This document shows positions 42,574 to 52,681 of a DNA stretch of 64,000 bases, in pieces. Under the pieces are notes generated by a model. That model saw nothing but the letters and a program-made list of their open reading frames with translations. It searched no databases and was not told the origin of the DNA. Each line of letters begins with the position of its first letter. Position 1 is the first letter of the stretch. The stretch is from Candidatus Baltobacteraceae bacterium (lineage in GTDB: Bacteria > Vulcanimicrobiota > Vulcanimicrobiia > Vulcanimicrobiales > Vulcanimicrobiaceae). The translations under genes were made by a program, and so were the position numbers. The stretch is taken from positions 59,053-123,052 of the forward strand of contig DATJTX010000023.1 of NCBI GenBank assembly GCA_035502855.1, written 5' to 3'.

Positions 42574-44071
42574 GCTGTTCCACCTCGTGCGAGCTCTCGC
42601 CGTCAGTTATCGCATCGTATTCCGCTTCGGAAAGCACGGAAGCCTCCGTGCGCATCAACAGCCAGTACGCGACGAGGCCGCCGAGCAAGCTGAAGATCCA
42701 GCCGCCGCTCCACAGAAAGTGCAGCGGCGGCACGAAAAATCCGAGCAGCGCCAGCCCCCAGCCGACGAGAACCGCGACCAGAGCGCGCGGGTTGATGCCG
42801 CCGGCATACGAGTAGCGGCCGCCGGGCGTGTAGAGTTGCGCCAGATCGAGCCGCGCTTTGCGAACCAACCAATAATCGGCGATCGCAATTCCATCGAACG
42901 AGCCGAGCATCGCGCCGTAGGTCCCCAGCCACGTGAAAATATACGTGGCGAAGGTCGAGAGCACGTACCACGGCTGCATCGCCAGGCTCAGGATGCCGGT
43001 CAGCACCGCGCCGGTCGCAAAGCCGATGCGCTGCGGCCAGAGATTCTGGAACGCGCGCGCGGGCGCCATCACGTTCGCGCCGACGTTGATCGTCACCGAC
43101 GAGAGGATGACCAAGATGCCGGCGACGATCACCACCGGCGTCGGGAAGGTCACGATCAATTCGACCGGGTTCCACAGTGCTTTCCCGAAGAGCAGCACGG
43201 TCGTCGACGTTACCGCGATGCCCACGAAGGAAAATGCCGCCATCGTGATCGGCATCGAGAGCGCCTGCCCGAGCATCTGACCGCGCTGCGTGCGCGCGTA
43301 CCGCGTGTAGTCGGGGATGTTGAGCGCAAGCGTCGCCCAAAACGCGATTACACCGACGACCGAGGGATAGAACGCGGCCCAAAATGCGGCACCGTGGATC
43401 GTGGCCGGCGCGGCGAGCATCGGCCCGAAGCCTCCTTCGCGCCGAAGCGCCCAGACCAGCAGCGCGATCGCGCCGAGCGCCAGCGCCGGTGCGGAGAGCT
43501 GCGCAAGACGCCCGATCGCTTGCGGCCCACGCATCGCGATCAGCACATTGATCGCCCAGAAGATCGCGAACGCGAGCGCCAGATGCGCGCCGATGCCGCT
43601 CCACGGCGGCACGATACGGGAGAGAATCGCGTCGAGCGCCTCGCCGCCGAACCACGAGTTGATGCCGAACCAGCCGGCGGCGATCACCGCGCGGGCAAGC
43701 GCGGGCAGATGTGCGCCGCGCGTTCCGAACCAGAGCCGCGCAAACACCGGGTAGGGAATGCCGAACTTCGTACCGGCGTGCGAGACGAGCAAAATCGCGC
43801 TCATGACGATCGTCGAGCCGGTCAAGATCGTGAGCACCGACTCCCACCAATTCATGCCGAGCGCGATCATCCCGCTGGCCAGCGAGTACGTCGGCAAACA
43901 CAGACACATGCCGATCCACAGCGACGCGAACTTCGTTCCCGGCCACGAGTGTTCGGCCAGCGTACACGGACGCAGATCCTCGTTCCACATCGTGTGGTTA
44001 CGTTCGAGCTGCGCCTGCGCCGCAGGCGTGAGCACCACGACGTCGCCGTCGCGTTCTTGCGTGAACGGCAC
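42548..44071 (-). CDS. NCS1-family nucleobase/hydantoin/allantoin permease
   Basis: A 507-residue, 12-helix symporter of the nucleobase:cation symporter-1 family. Characteristic segments are MWNEDLRP before helix 1, GWFGINSWFGGEAL in the substrate site, NIPDYTRYARTQRGQ and GQALSMP. The location beside pyrimidine-degradation genes points to uptake of uracil, thymine, dihydropyrimidine or hydantoin. It lies 22 bases downstream of the ureidopropionase gene. Confidence 0.92.
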   Translation of the reverse strand: MPFTQERDGDVVVLTPAAQAQLERNHTMWNEDLRPCTLAEHSWPGTKFASLWIGMCLCLPTYSLASGMIALGMNWWESVLTILTGSTIVMSAILLVSHAGTKFGIPYPVFARLWFGTRGAHLPALARAVIAAGWFGINSWFGGEALDAILSRIVPPWSGIGAHLALAFAIFWAINVLIAMRGPQAIGRLAQLSAPALALGAIALLVWALRREGGFGPMLAAPATIHGAAFWAAFYPSVVGVIAFWATLALNIPDYTRYARTQRGQMLGQALSMPITMAAFSFVGIAVTSTTVLLFGKALWNPVELIVTFPTPVVIVAGILVILSSVTINVGANVMAPARAFQNLWPQRIGFATGAVLTGILSLAMQPWYVLSTFATYIFTWLGTYGAMLGSFDGIAIADYWLVRKARLDLAQLYTPGGRYSYAGGINPRALVAVLVGWGLALLGFFVPPLHFLWSGGWIFSLLGGLVAYWLLMRTEASVLSEAEYDAITDGESSHEVEQHGYGYQKV

Positions 44072-44093
44072 TAGCGGCCCCTAACGCAGGGCA

Positions 44094-44978
44094 CTACTCG
44101 GCCACCAGCGCTTCGTAGCTATCGGGACGGCGGTCGCGGAAAAATTGCCAGGTGTTGCGCACCGTCCGGATCACCTCCCGATCCATGACGCCGATCACGA
44201 CCTCGTCGCGGTCGCGGCTCCCCATCGCAACGAATTCACCGCGCGGATCGACCAGATACGACTGCCCGTAGAACTCGCCCATGTTCCAGGGCGCCTCGAC
44301 GCCGACGCGGTTGATCGCGCCGACGTAATATCCATTTGCCACCGCGTGCGCGGGCTGCTCGAGCTTCCAAAGATACTCGGAGAGGCCGGCCACCGTCGCC
44401 GACGGATTGAAGACGATCTCCGCACCGCCCAACCCGAGCGCGCGCGCGCCTTCCGGAAAATGCCGGTCGTAACAGATGTAGACGCCGACCTTCGCAAAGG
44501 CCGTCTCGAAGACCGGATAGCCGAGATTTCCCGGCCTGAAATAATATTTCTCCCAAAACCCGCAGCCCGCCGGTCCCGCCTGCACCTGCGGGATGTGATG
44601 CTTGCGGTATTTACCAAGATATTCACCGCCTGCGTCGATCACCGCCGCCGTGTTGTAGTAGACGCCGGAGAATTCTTCTTCGTAGATCGGTACGACCAGC
44701 ACGATACCCAATTCCCTAGCGAGGGCGCACATGAGCTGCGTCGTGGGCCCGTCGGGAATGGGTTCGACGGCATCGTACCACTTCGTCGTCTGCTCGGTAC
44801 AAAAGTACGGACCGTAAAAGATCTCTTGCAGGCAGACGATCTGCGCGCCGCGCTGCTTGGCCTCGCGGATCAGGCGCACGTGTTTGTCGATCGCTGCCTT
44901 CTTGTGCCGCTCGACCGGCTCGCTGCCGTCGACATCGTTACGAGCCTGAATCAGACCGATCGTAATTCTCGAATCCAC
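44094..44978 (-). CDS. Beta-ureidopropionase (N-carbamoyl-beta-alanine amidohydrolase), nitrilase family
   Basis: Hydrolyses N-carbamoyl-beta-alanine to beta-alanine, CO2 and ammonia, the third step of reductive pyrimidine breakdown. The nitrilase triad is present: Glu in CLQEIFYGPYF, Lys in YRKHHIPQ and Cys in YICYDRHFPEGAR. At 294 residues it matches bacterial enzymes of this group. It lies 9 bases downstream of the dihydropyrimidinase gene, which makes its substrate. Confidence 0.93.
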   Translation of the reverse strand: MDSRITIGLIQARNDVDGSEPVERHKKAAIDKHVRLIREAKQRGAQIVCLQEIFYGPYFCTEQTTKWYDAVEPIPDGPTTQLMCALARELGIVLVVPIYEEEFSGVYYNTAAVIDAGGEYLGKYRKHHIPQVQAGPAGCGFWEKYYFRPGNLGYPVFETAFAKVGVYICYDRHFPEGARALGLGGAEIVFNPSATVAGLSEYLWKLEQPAHAVANGYYVGAINRVGVEAPWNMGEFYGQSYLVDPRGEFVAMGSRDRDEVVIGVMDREVIRTVRNTWQFFRDRRPDSYEALVAE

Positions 44979-44987
44979 GAACGCTCC

Positions 44988-46379
44988 TTACACCGCCACC
45001 GGATAGAATTTTTCGCTCGGTACGAATCTTCCGTGGCCCTTGCGGCCGGTAAATTCGTCGTTTTGCGCGACCTTGAGCCCGCGCGAGAACACGTAGCGCG
45101 GACGGCCCTTCACCCGCATGCCCTCGAAGACGCTGTTGTCGACCTTCATGTGATGGGTCTTGGCCGAGATCGTGCGCTCGGCGCTCGGATCCCACACCAC
45201 GACGTCGGCGTCGCTGCCCACCGCGATCGCACCCTTGCGCGGGAAGAGCCCGAAGAGCTTGGCGGGATTGGTCGAGCCGAGCGCGACGAACTGATTCGGG
45301 CTGATCACGCCGCCGTTGACGCCGACATGATAGAGGATTGCGAGACGGTCCTCGATCGTCGGCGCGCCGTTGGGAATCTTCGAGAAGTCGTGACGGCCGA
45401 GGTCCTTTTGACCGCAGAGGTTGAAGCTGCAGTGGTCGGAGCCGAAGGCATGCAACTCGAGGTTCTTGAGCTTGCGCAGCAATACGCTTTGATTCCACTT
45501 ATCGCGAATCGGCGGCGAGAGCACGTACTTCGCGCCCTCGAAATCCGGACGCAAATAATCCTCGGTGTCGCATACGAGGTATTGCGGACACGTCTCGCCG
45601 TAGATCGGCAGGCCGCGCTTGCGCCCGTCGCTAATCATGTCGGCCGCCATGGCGCTCGAGACGTGAACGACGTAGAGCGGCGCGCCGGCGATCTCGGCCA
45701 AGCGAATCGCGCGATGCGTCGCCTCGCCTTCGCATTCGACCGGGCGGGTGCGCGCGTGCCAGACCGGATCGGTCTTGCCTTCGGCCAACGCCTGCTTCGT
45801 GATCACCTCGATCACATCGCCGTTCTCGGCGTGCACCTGTACGAGGCCGCCGGCATCACGGCAGGCTTGCAACGTTTTGAAGATCGTCTCGTCGTCGACG
45901 TAGAGCACGTGCTTGTACGCCATGAACACCTTGAACGAGTTCACGCCCTGCTCGTTGATGATTTTGGAAATCTCGTTCATCGTCTCGTCTCGGCCGTCCG
46001 CGATCGTGAGATGAAACGCGTAGTCGCCGCACGCCTTGCCGCCGGCCTTGCCATGCCACGTCTTCAGAGCATTGTGGAGCGAATCGCCGCGGGTATGCAG
46101 CGCGAAATCGACGACCGTCGTCGTCCCGCCCAGCAGTGCCGCGCGCGTGCCGCTCTCGAAATCGTCGGCCGTGATCGTTCCGCCGAACGGCATGTCGAGA
46201 TGCGTGTGCGGATCGACGCCGCCCGGAAAAACGTAGGCGCCGCTCGCGTCGATCACCTCATGACCGCCGCTCGGGATCGATTCGGCGAGCATGGTGATGC
46301 GCTCGCCCTCGATGAGGACGTCCGCACGCTGCGTATCGGTGGCGGTTACGACGGTACCGCCGCGGATGACCGTTCCCAA
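44988..46379 (-). CDS. Dihydropyrimidinase (D-hydantoinase)
   Basis: Opens the ring of dihydrouracil or dihydrothymine, second step of the pathway. The 463-residue amidohydrolase has the metal motif GGVDPHTHLD, the carboxylated-lysine region SFKVFMAYK, metal histidines in QVHAENGD and VVHVSSAMA, and AFGSDHCSFN with the final aspartate. It is followed by ureidopropionase. Upstream, 81 bases from the preA stop, lies a 16-bp tandem repeat rather than a gene. Confidence 0.95.
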   Translation of the reverse strand: MGTVIRGGTVVTATDTQRADVLIEGERITMLAESIPSGGHEVIDASGAYVFPGGVDPHTHLDMPFGGTITADDFESGTRAALLGGTTTVVDFALHTRGDSLHNALKTWHGKAGGKACGDYAFHLTIADGRDETMNEISKIINEQGVNSFKVFMAYKHVLYVDDETIFKTLQACRDAGGLVQVHAENGDVIEVITKQALAEGKTDPVWHARTRPVECEGEATHRAIRLAEIAGAPLYVVHVSSAMAADMISDGRKRGLPIYGETCPQYLVCDTEDYLRPDFEGAKYVLSPPIRDKWNQSVLLRKLKNLELHAFGSDHCSFNLCGQKDLGRHDFSKIPNGAPTIEDRLAILYHVGVNGGVISPNQFVALGSTNPAKLFGLFPRKGAIAVGSDADVVVWDPSAERTISAKTHHMKVDNSVFEGMRVKGRPRYVFSRGLKVAQNDEFTGRKGHGRFVPSEKFYPVAV

Positions 46380-46409
46380 AGATTCTCCTTCGTCCTTCGT
46401 CCTTCGACA

Positions 46410-46473
46410 AGCTCAGGATGACAACAGCTCAGGATGACAACAGCTCAGGATGACGACAGCTCAGGATGACAAA
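46410..46473. repeat. Four tandem copies of a 16-bp unit with CTCAGGATGAC core
   Basis: AGCTCAGGATGACAAC is repeated four times (46410-46473), with one substitution in copy 3 and a divergent end in copy 4, between preA and the dihydropyrimidinase gene. The reverse complement GTCATCCTGAGCT carries the same core as the repeats at 28453 and 38227. The last copy encodes the final residues and stop of preA (TCC TGA). Confidence 0.9.
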
Positions 46474-47726
46474 GCGGCGCCGATCTTGCTGCTGCGTTCC
46501 TTCCAGGTTTCCGGCGGGAGGCCGTTTTCGACGCGCACCATCGTAATGCACTCGTCGACCGGGCAGACCATCATGCAGAGGTTACAGCCGACGCAGTGAT
46601 CTTGATCGACGGTGAGGATCGCGGTGCCGTCGACGACGGTGCGATCGATGCACTGGTGCGCTGCGTCCTCGCAGGCAATGTAGCATTTGCTGCAATGGAT
46701 GCACGTGTCTTGATCGATCTGCGCAACGATCGCATAGTTGAGGTTGAGATTCTCCCAGGTCGTGATGCGGTTCTTGGCCGCGCCCACGAGCTGTTCGACG
46801 CTCGCGAGCCCGCGATCGTCGAGATAGGTGTTCAGCCCGTCGCAGAGCTGCTCGATGATGCGAAAGCCGTGGTGCATCACCGCCGTGCATACCTGCACGT
46901 TGCTCGCGCCGAGCAGCAAGAACTCGACCGCGTCCTGCCAGAACTCCACACCGCCGATCCCCGATATCGGCAGGTTCACTTGCGGATCACGGGCGCATTC
47001 GTTGACCATGTTGAGCGCGATCGGCTTGACCGCCGGCCCGCAATAGCCGCCGTGCGAACTCTTGCCGTCGACGTGAGGAACCGGATTCCAGGAATCGATA
47101 TCGACGCCCATCAGACTGTTGATCGTGTTGATCATGCTGACCGCGTCGGCCCCGCCCGCCGCCGCCGCGCGCGCGGGCACGCGCACGTCGGTGATGTTGG
47201 GCGTCAGCTTGACGATCACCGGAACGCGCGCCACCTCTTTGACCCAGGCGGTCACCGCCTCGATCAGATCGGGATGCTGTCCGACGGCGGCACCCATGCC
47301 GCGTTCGCTCATCCCGTGCGGACAGCCGAAGTTGAGCTCGAAGCCGTCGATGTCTTCTTCTTGTGCCCGCTTGACCAGTTCGTGCCAAGCATGCTGCTCG
47401 CAGGCTTCCATCAGCGAAACGACGATCGCACGATCCGGGAAAGCCGTCTTGCACTGACGGATCTCACGCAGATTTTCATCCAACGGGCGATCGGTGATGA
47501 GCTCGATGTTGTTCATCGCGATCATCTTGTTCTGCTTGTAGTCGAGGCCGGCAAAGCGCGAGGTGACGTTGACGATCGGATCTCCGAGCGTCTTCCAGAC
47601 CACGCCGCCCCAGCCGGCTTCGAACGCGCGCATCACCTGATACCCGCTGTTCGTCGGCGGCGCCGAGGCAAGCCAGAACGGATTCGGGCTTCGAATCCCG
47701 GCAAGCGTACTGCGCAGATCGGCCAT
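46461..47726 (-). CDS. preA: NAD-dependent dihydropyrimidine dehydrogenase, PreA subunit
   Basis: With PreT forms the enzyme that reduces uracil/thymine to the dihydro form, first step of the pathway. I start at the ATG at 47726, 2 bases after the preT stop, giving 421 residues (the frame is open further but only as preT antiphase sequence). The FMN-binding TIM barrel shows NPFWLASAPPT and GFELNFGCPHGMSERGMG with the active-site cysteine. Two 4Fe-4S motifs at the C terminus are CIHCSKCYIAC and CVGCNLCMMVCP. The stop codon comes from the tandem repeat at 46410-46473. Confidence 0.95.
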   Translation of the reverse strand: MADLRSTLAGIRSPNPFWLASAPPTNSGYQVMRAFEAGWGGVVWKTLGDPIVNVTSRFAGLDYKQNKMIAMNNIELITDRPLDENLREIRQCKTAFPDRAIVVSLMEACEQHAWHELVKRAQEEDIDGFELNFGCPHGMSERGMGAAVGQHPDLIEAVTAWVKEVARVPVIVKLTPNITDVRVPARAAAAGGADAVSMINTINSLMGVDIDSWNPVPHVDGKSSHGGYCGPAVKPIALNMVNECARDPQVNLPISGIGGVEFWQDAVEFLLLGASNVQVCTAVMHHGFRIIEQLCDGLNTYLDDRGLASVEQLVGAAKNRITTWENLNLNYAIVAQIDQDTCIHCSKCYIACEDAAHQCIDRTVVDGTAILTVDQDHCVGCNLCMMVCPVDECITMVRVENGLPPETWKERSSKIGAALSS

Positions 47727-47728
47727 CG

Positions 47729-49021
47729 CTACGCCGCCTTTTCGCGCAGGTAGCGATCGACGCTGCGCGCCGCGAGCTTCCCCTGTTCGGCGGCTTCGAC
47801 CACCATCGCTTCGCGCACGCCCTTGGAATAGGTGCAGTCGCCTGCGGCAAAGACGCCGGCCCGCGTCGTGCGCAGCGCATCGTCGACGCGCACCACGCCG
47901 CCGTCGGTCTGGATGCCGAAGGCGCGCAGCGTCGCTTCCAAACGCGACTGACCGATCGCACTGATCACCACCGTCACCGGTTCGGTGAACTCGACGTCGT
48001 CGACCGTCGTCAGCCGTCCGGCTCGCAACTCGGTGCGCACGAACGTCACCGAATCGGCGCGTCCATTCGAACCGGTGATCCGTAACGGCGTACAGTAGAA
48101 GCGAAACTCGATGCCCTCCGCTTTGGCGAATTCGTATTCGAAATCGTACGCGGTCATGTGCTCCTCGCCGCGCCGGTAGAACATCGTCACGCGCTTCGCA
48201 CCGAGCCGCTTGGCACAGGTAAGGGCGTCGATCGCGGTATTGCCGGCGCCGATCACCGCCACGTGATCGCCGAGCGCCTCGACCTCGCCTCCGAGCTTCG
48301 CGCGCTCGATGAAATCGAGCGCGTCCCACGCGAGCTCTTCACCCTCGATGCCGAGTGCAGGCACGCTGCCCATGCCGACGGCCAAAATCACCGCGTCGTA
48401 CTCGGTCAACAGCGACTCGACCGCGACATCGGGACCGACACGCGTACCGCAGCGCACGTGCACGCCCAACTCCACGATTTGCTGTGCCTCCCACAGCGCA
48501 ACCTCGTTCGAGAGACGAAACGGCACGATGCCGAACGTATTGAGGCCGCCCAGCATTTCGCGCGCCTCGAAGATCGTGACCGCATGCCCAGCGAGCCGCA
48601 GATCGCGTGCGGCCGAGAGGCCGGCCGGGCCGCCGCCGACGATCGCCACGTGCTTGCCCGTCGGCTCGCCCGGCGTGAAGAGCTGCTCGCCGCTGCGCAT
48701 CAGCACATCGAGGGCGTAGCGTTGCAGATCGCCGATGCGGATCGGCGAATCGTCTTTCGTATACACGCATGCGCCCTCGCAGAGCTCGCTGGTCGGGCAA
48801 ACGCGGGCGCAGCTCGCGCCCATCGGATTCGCGCTGAGAATATCGCGCGCGCTGCCGCGCAGGTTTCCCTGCGCGATCTTGGCGATGAACGAGGCGACGT
48901 CGATGTGCGTCGGGCACGCGTTCATGCACGGCGCATCGTAACAATAGAGGCAGCGGTTCGCTTCGAGCTTGACCTCCAAGTCGGTGAGCGGTTTGTGGAT
49001 CGAGGCGCCGAGATCGTGCAT
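47729..49021 (-). CDS. preT: NAD-dependent dihydropyrimidine dehydrogenase, PreT subunit
   Basis: The FAD/NADH and iron-sulphur subunit that passes electrons to PreA. The N-terminal ferredoxin-like part has cysteines in CLYCYDAPCMNACPTHID and CARVCPTSELCEGAC; FAD and NAD sites are VAIVGGGPAGLSAARDL and VAVIGAGNTAIDAL, and the closing FAD motif is GVFAAGDC. The 430-residue length matches E. coli PreT. It lies 10 bases after the semialdehyde dehydrogenase and 2 bases before preA. Confidence 0.95.
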   Translation of the reverse strand: MHDLGASIHKPLTDLEVKLEANRCLYCYDAPCMNACPTHIDVASFIAKIAQGNLRGSARDILSANPMGASCARVCPTSELCEGACVYTKDDSPIRIGDLQRYALDVLMRSGEQLFTPGEPTGKHVAIVGGGPAGLSAARDLRLAGHAVTIFEAREMLGGLNTFGIVPFRLSNEVALWEAQQIVELGVHVRCGTRVGPDVAVESLLTEYDAVILAVGMGSVPALGIEGEELAWDALDFIERAKLGGEVEALGDHVAVIGAGNTAIDALTCAKRLGAKRVTMFYRRGEEHMTAYDFEYEFAKAEGIEFRFYCTPLRITGSNGRADSVTFVRTELRAGRLTTVDDVEFTEPVTVVISAIGQSRLEATLRAFGIQTDGGVVRVDDALRTTRAGVFAAGDCTYSKGVREAMVVEAAEQGKLAARSVDRYLREKAA

Positions 49022-49031
49022 CTGCTGCAGG

Positions 49032-50540
<1,509 letters not shown>

Positions 50541-50575
50541 CTGAAGGAATTATCGGGCGTGGAGAGCGTACCCCG

Positions 50576-51445
50576 CTAGCATTTACCAAGCGATCTGGTA
50601 AGTATATCAAGCAATTCGGGGAGGACCCGGCTCGCGACATCGCGATGGCGGAGCGGCTCGATGATGTCGTGGGAGGGCGGAATTCCGCGCAGCACGACGT
50701 GCTCGAGCCTTCCGGTTTTCGGCGCGCGCAGCCGAGCTCGCAAACGGCGGACGGCGCGGTTGTTCACGCCGGTTTCCGCGGCATTCGTCACCAGAATCAG
50801 TTCGTGCGCCGCGAACGCTTCATCGGCGTGCGCAAAGACCTCGCCGGCCACCCGGAGCGATTCTGCGATCGCGTGCGACGCATAGCGCGGATAGCCGTGC
50901 TCGGGCTGCTGGCGCTCGCGCACCAGCGGGTTCCACCAGGCGAAAATATTGGGCAATTTCAGTAAAATCTCGGCGAACGGCGCGGTGAGGATCGTCGGCA
51001 GCCACCACATGCCGAAAAAGGGGGCGATGGCGACGGCGCGATCGACCGGATAGCGCTGCGCAACCCAGGTCGCCAGTAGACCGCCGAGCGAAAAGCCGGC
51101 GACGACGACGCGCTCGCCCAAACCTTGCGCGAGTTCGGCGCTTTCGCGCGCAATGTCCCGCAGGTCGTCGGCTTTCAGTCGCGCGAGCGCGGGGCTCAAG
51201 CGATCGCGATGTCCGTGGCGAGGCAGGCGCGGCACGATGACGTTTGCGCCGCGCGCATACAATTCGTCGGCGAAACGCGTAAATTGCGTCGGACTTGCCG
51301 AGAGCCCGTGAAAGAGCACGACCGCCAGCGGCCGCACCTCGTCATAGAGCAGGAGCTTCGTACGCCCTGCATCGCTCACGCGATCGTGGTCGCGGGAGCG
51401 CAATCGTTCGATTGCCTCGAGTGTCGGAGCGGATATCCGGTGCAT
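50576..51445 (-). CDS. Alpha/beta hydrolase (carboxylesterase-like), paralogue 2
   Basis: A hydrolase of about 289 residues with LFHGLSASPTQF, nucleophile elbow GFSLGGLL, an Asp/Glu in NAAETGVN and His in SHDIIEPL. It parallels the esterase at 38310-39242 over its whole length (for example PRLPRHGHRDR versus PRMPFHGYADR, and LPNIFAWWNP versus LPNVFLWWDP), so they are paralogues. It precedes mmsA by 35 bases and could be the first gene of the pyrimidine run. The start is uncertain: ATG 51445 leaves a 22-base gap to divergent rocD, while ATG 51469 or TTG 51478 would overlap it. Confidence 0.78.
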   Translation of the reverse strand: MHRISAPTLEAIERLRSRDHDRVSDAGRTKLLLYDEVRPLAVVLFHGLSASPTQFTRFADELYARGANVIVPRLPRHGHRDRLSPALARLKADDLRDIARESAELAQGLGERVVVAGFSLGGLLATWVAQRYPVDRAVAIAPFFGMWWLPTILTAPFAEILLKLPNIFAWWNPLVRERQQPEHGYPRYASHAIAESLRVAGEVFAHADEAFAAHELILVTNAAETGVNNRAVRRLRARLRAPKTGRLEHVVLRGIPPSHDIIEPLRHRDVASRVLPELLDILTRSLGKC

Positions 51446-51467
51446 TGCAGAAAAGTGTACCACTATC

Positions 51468-52676
51468 ATGCGCACCAATTCCGAGGCAACGCAATCGTAC
51501 GTCGATCTCGACGAGAAATACGGCGCTCAAAACTACAGCCCGCTCGACTTGGTGGTCGAGCACGCCGAGGGCGTGTGGCTGTACGACGTCGACGGGAAGC
51601 GCTACCTCGATTGTATCAGCGCGTATTCGGCCGTGAACCAAGGTCACTGCCATCCGCGAATCTACGCTGCCGTGGTTGCGCAGGCGTCGAAACTCTCCTT
51701 GACCTCACGCGCCTTGCGCAACGCGCGCATGGGACGCTTTTTGAAGAAGCTCACCGCCTTGACCGGCTTCGATCGCGCGCTGCTGATGAATACCGGCGTC
51801 GAAGCCGTCGAAACGGCGATCAAACTCGCGCGCCGTTGGGGCTACGAGCAGAAGGGCATCCCCGACGACGCTGCCGAGGTCATCGTTTTCGCTAACAATT
51901 TTCACGGCCGCACGATGACCGCGATCAGCGCCAGCACCAATCCCGGCTACCGCCGGCACTTCGGGCCGTTTACGCCGGGATTCGTATTCGTGGAGTACGG
52001 CAACGCCGAAGCGCTCGAACGCGCGATCACCCCGAATACGTGCGCGATTCTCATCGAACCGATCCAAGGGGAGGGCGGCGTCATCGTTCCGCGCGAGGGC
52101 TTTCTCAAGCGCGCGTGGGCCCTCTGCCGCGAGCACAAGGTGCTCTTTGCCGCCGACGAGATTCAAACCGGCCTGGGTCGCACCGGCGATCTGTTCGCCT
52201 GCGACTTCGACAATATCAAACCCGACTTGCTCATTCTCGGGAAGGCGCTCGGCGGCGGCTACTATCCGATCTCGGCGGTGCTCGCGAACAAAACGATCAT
52301 GTCGCTGTTCAGACCCGGCGATCACGGCAGCACGTTCGGCGGCAATCCGCTGGCGTGCGCAATCGGCGAAGCCGCGCTCGACGTCATCGTCGACGAAAAG
52401 CTCGCTTCGCGCGCACGCTATGCCGGCGCGAAGGTGCTGCAAGGGATTCGCGCCGCCGCCTCTCCGGCGATCAAGGAGGTGCGCGGGCGCGGCCTGCTGA
52501 TCGGAATCGAGCTCACGATACCGGCGAAGAAATTGGTCGAAGCGCTGCTCGAGCGCGGCATCGCAGCCAAGGATACGCAGGAGAACGTGCTGCGCATCGC
52601 ACCGCCGCTGGTGATCGACGACGCCGCGATCGATTTCTTGCTCACCAACTACCGCGAAGCAGTCCGCACGGTGTAA
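51468..52676 (+). CDS. rocD: Ornithine aminotransferase
   Basis: Transfers the delta-amino group of ornithine to 2-oxoglutarate, giving glutamate semialdehyde in arginine/proline metabolism. The 402-residue class III enzyme has the family N-terminal signature EKYGAQNYSPLDLVVEHAEG, SAVNQGHCHPRI, NFHGRTMTAISAST, ADEIQTGLGRTG, the PLP lysine in LILGKALGGGYYP and STFGGNPLACA. The ATG at 51468 has no good SD. The acyl-CoA synthetase starts 5 bases after its stop. Confidence 0.94.
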   Translation: MRTNSEATQSYVDLDEKYGAQNYSPLDLVVEHAEGVWLYDVDGKRYLDCISAYSAVNQGHCHPRIYAAVVAQASKLSLTSRALRNARMGRFLKKLTALTGFDRALLMNTGVEAVETAIKLARRWGYEQKGIPDDAAEVIVFANNFHGRTMTAISASTNPGYRRHFGPFTPGFVFVEYGNAEALERAITPNTCAILIEPIQGEGGVIVPREGFLKRAWALCREHKVLFAADEIQTGLGRTGDLFACDFDNIKPDLLILGKALGGGYYPISAVLANKTIMSLFRPGDHGSTFGGNPLACAIGEAALDVIVDEKLASRARYAGAKVLQGIRAAASPAIKEVRGRGLLIGIELTIPAKKLVEALLERGIAAKDTQENVLRIAPPLVIDDAAIDFLLTNYREAVRTV

Positions 52677-52681
52677 GGCAC

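Noticed and set aside
42533..44074. 513-codon plus-strand open frame opposite the NCS1 permease
   Set aside because: Highly charged, without hydrophobic segments or family match; the complementary strand encodes a clear 12-helix transporter.
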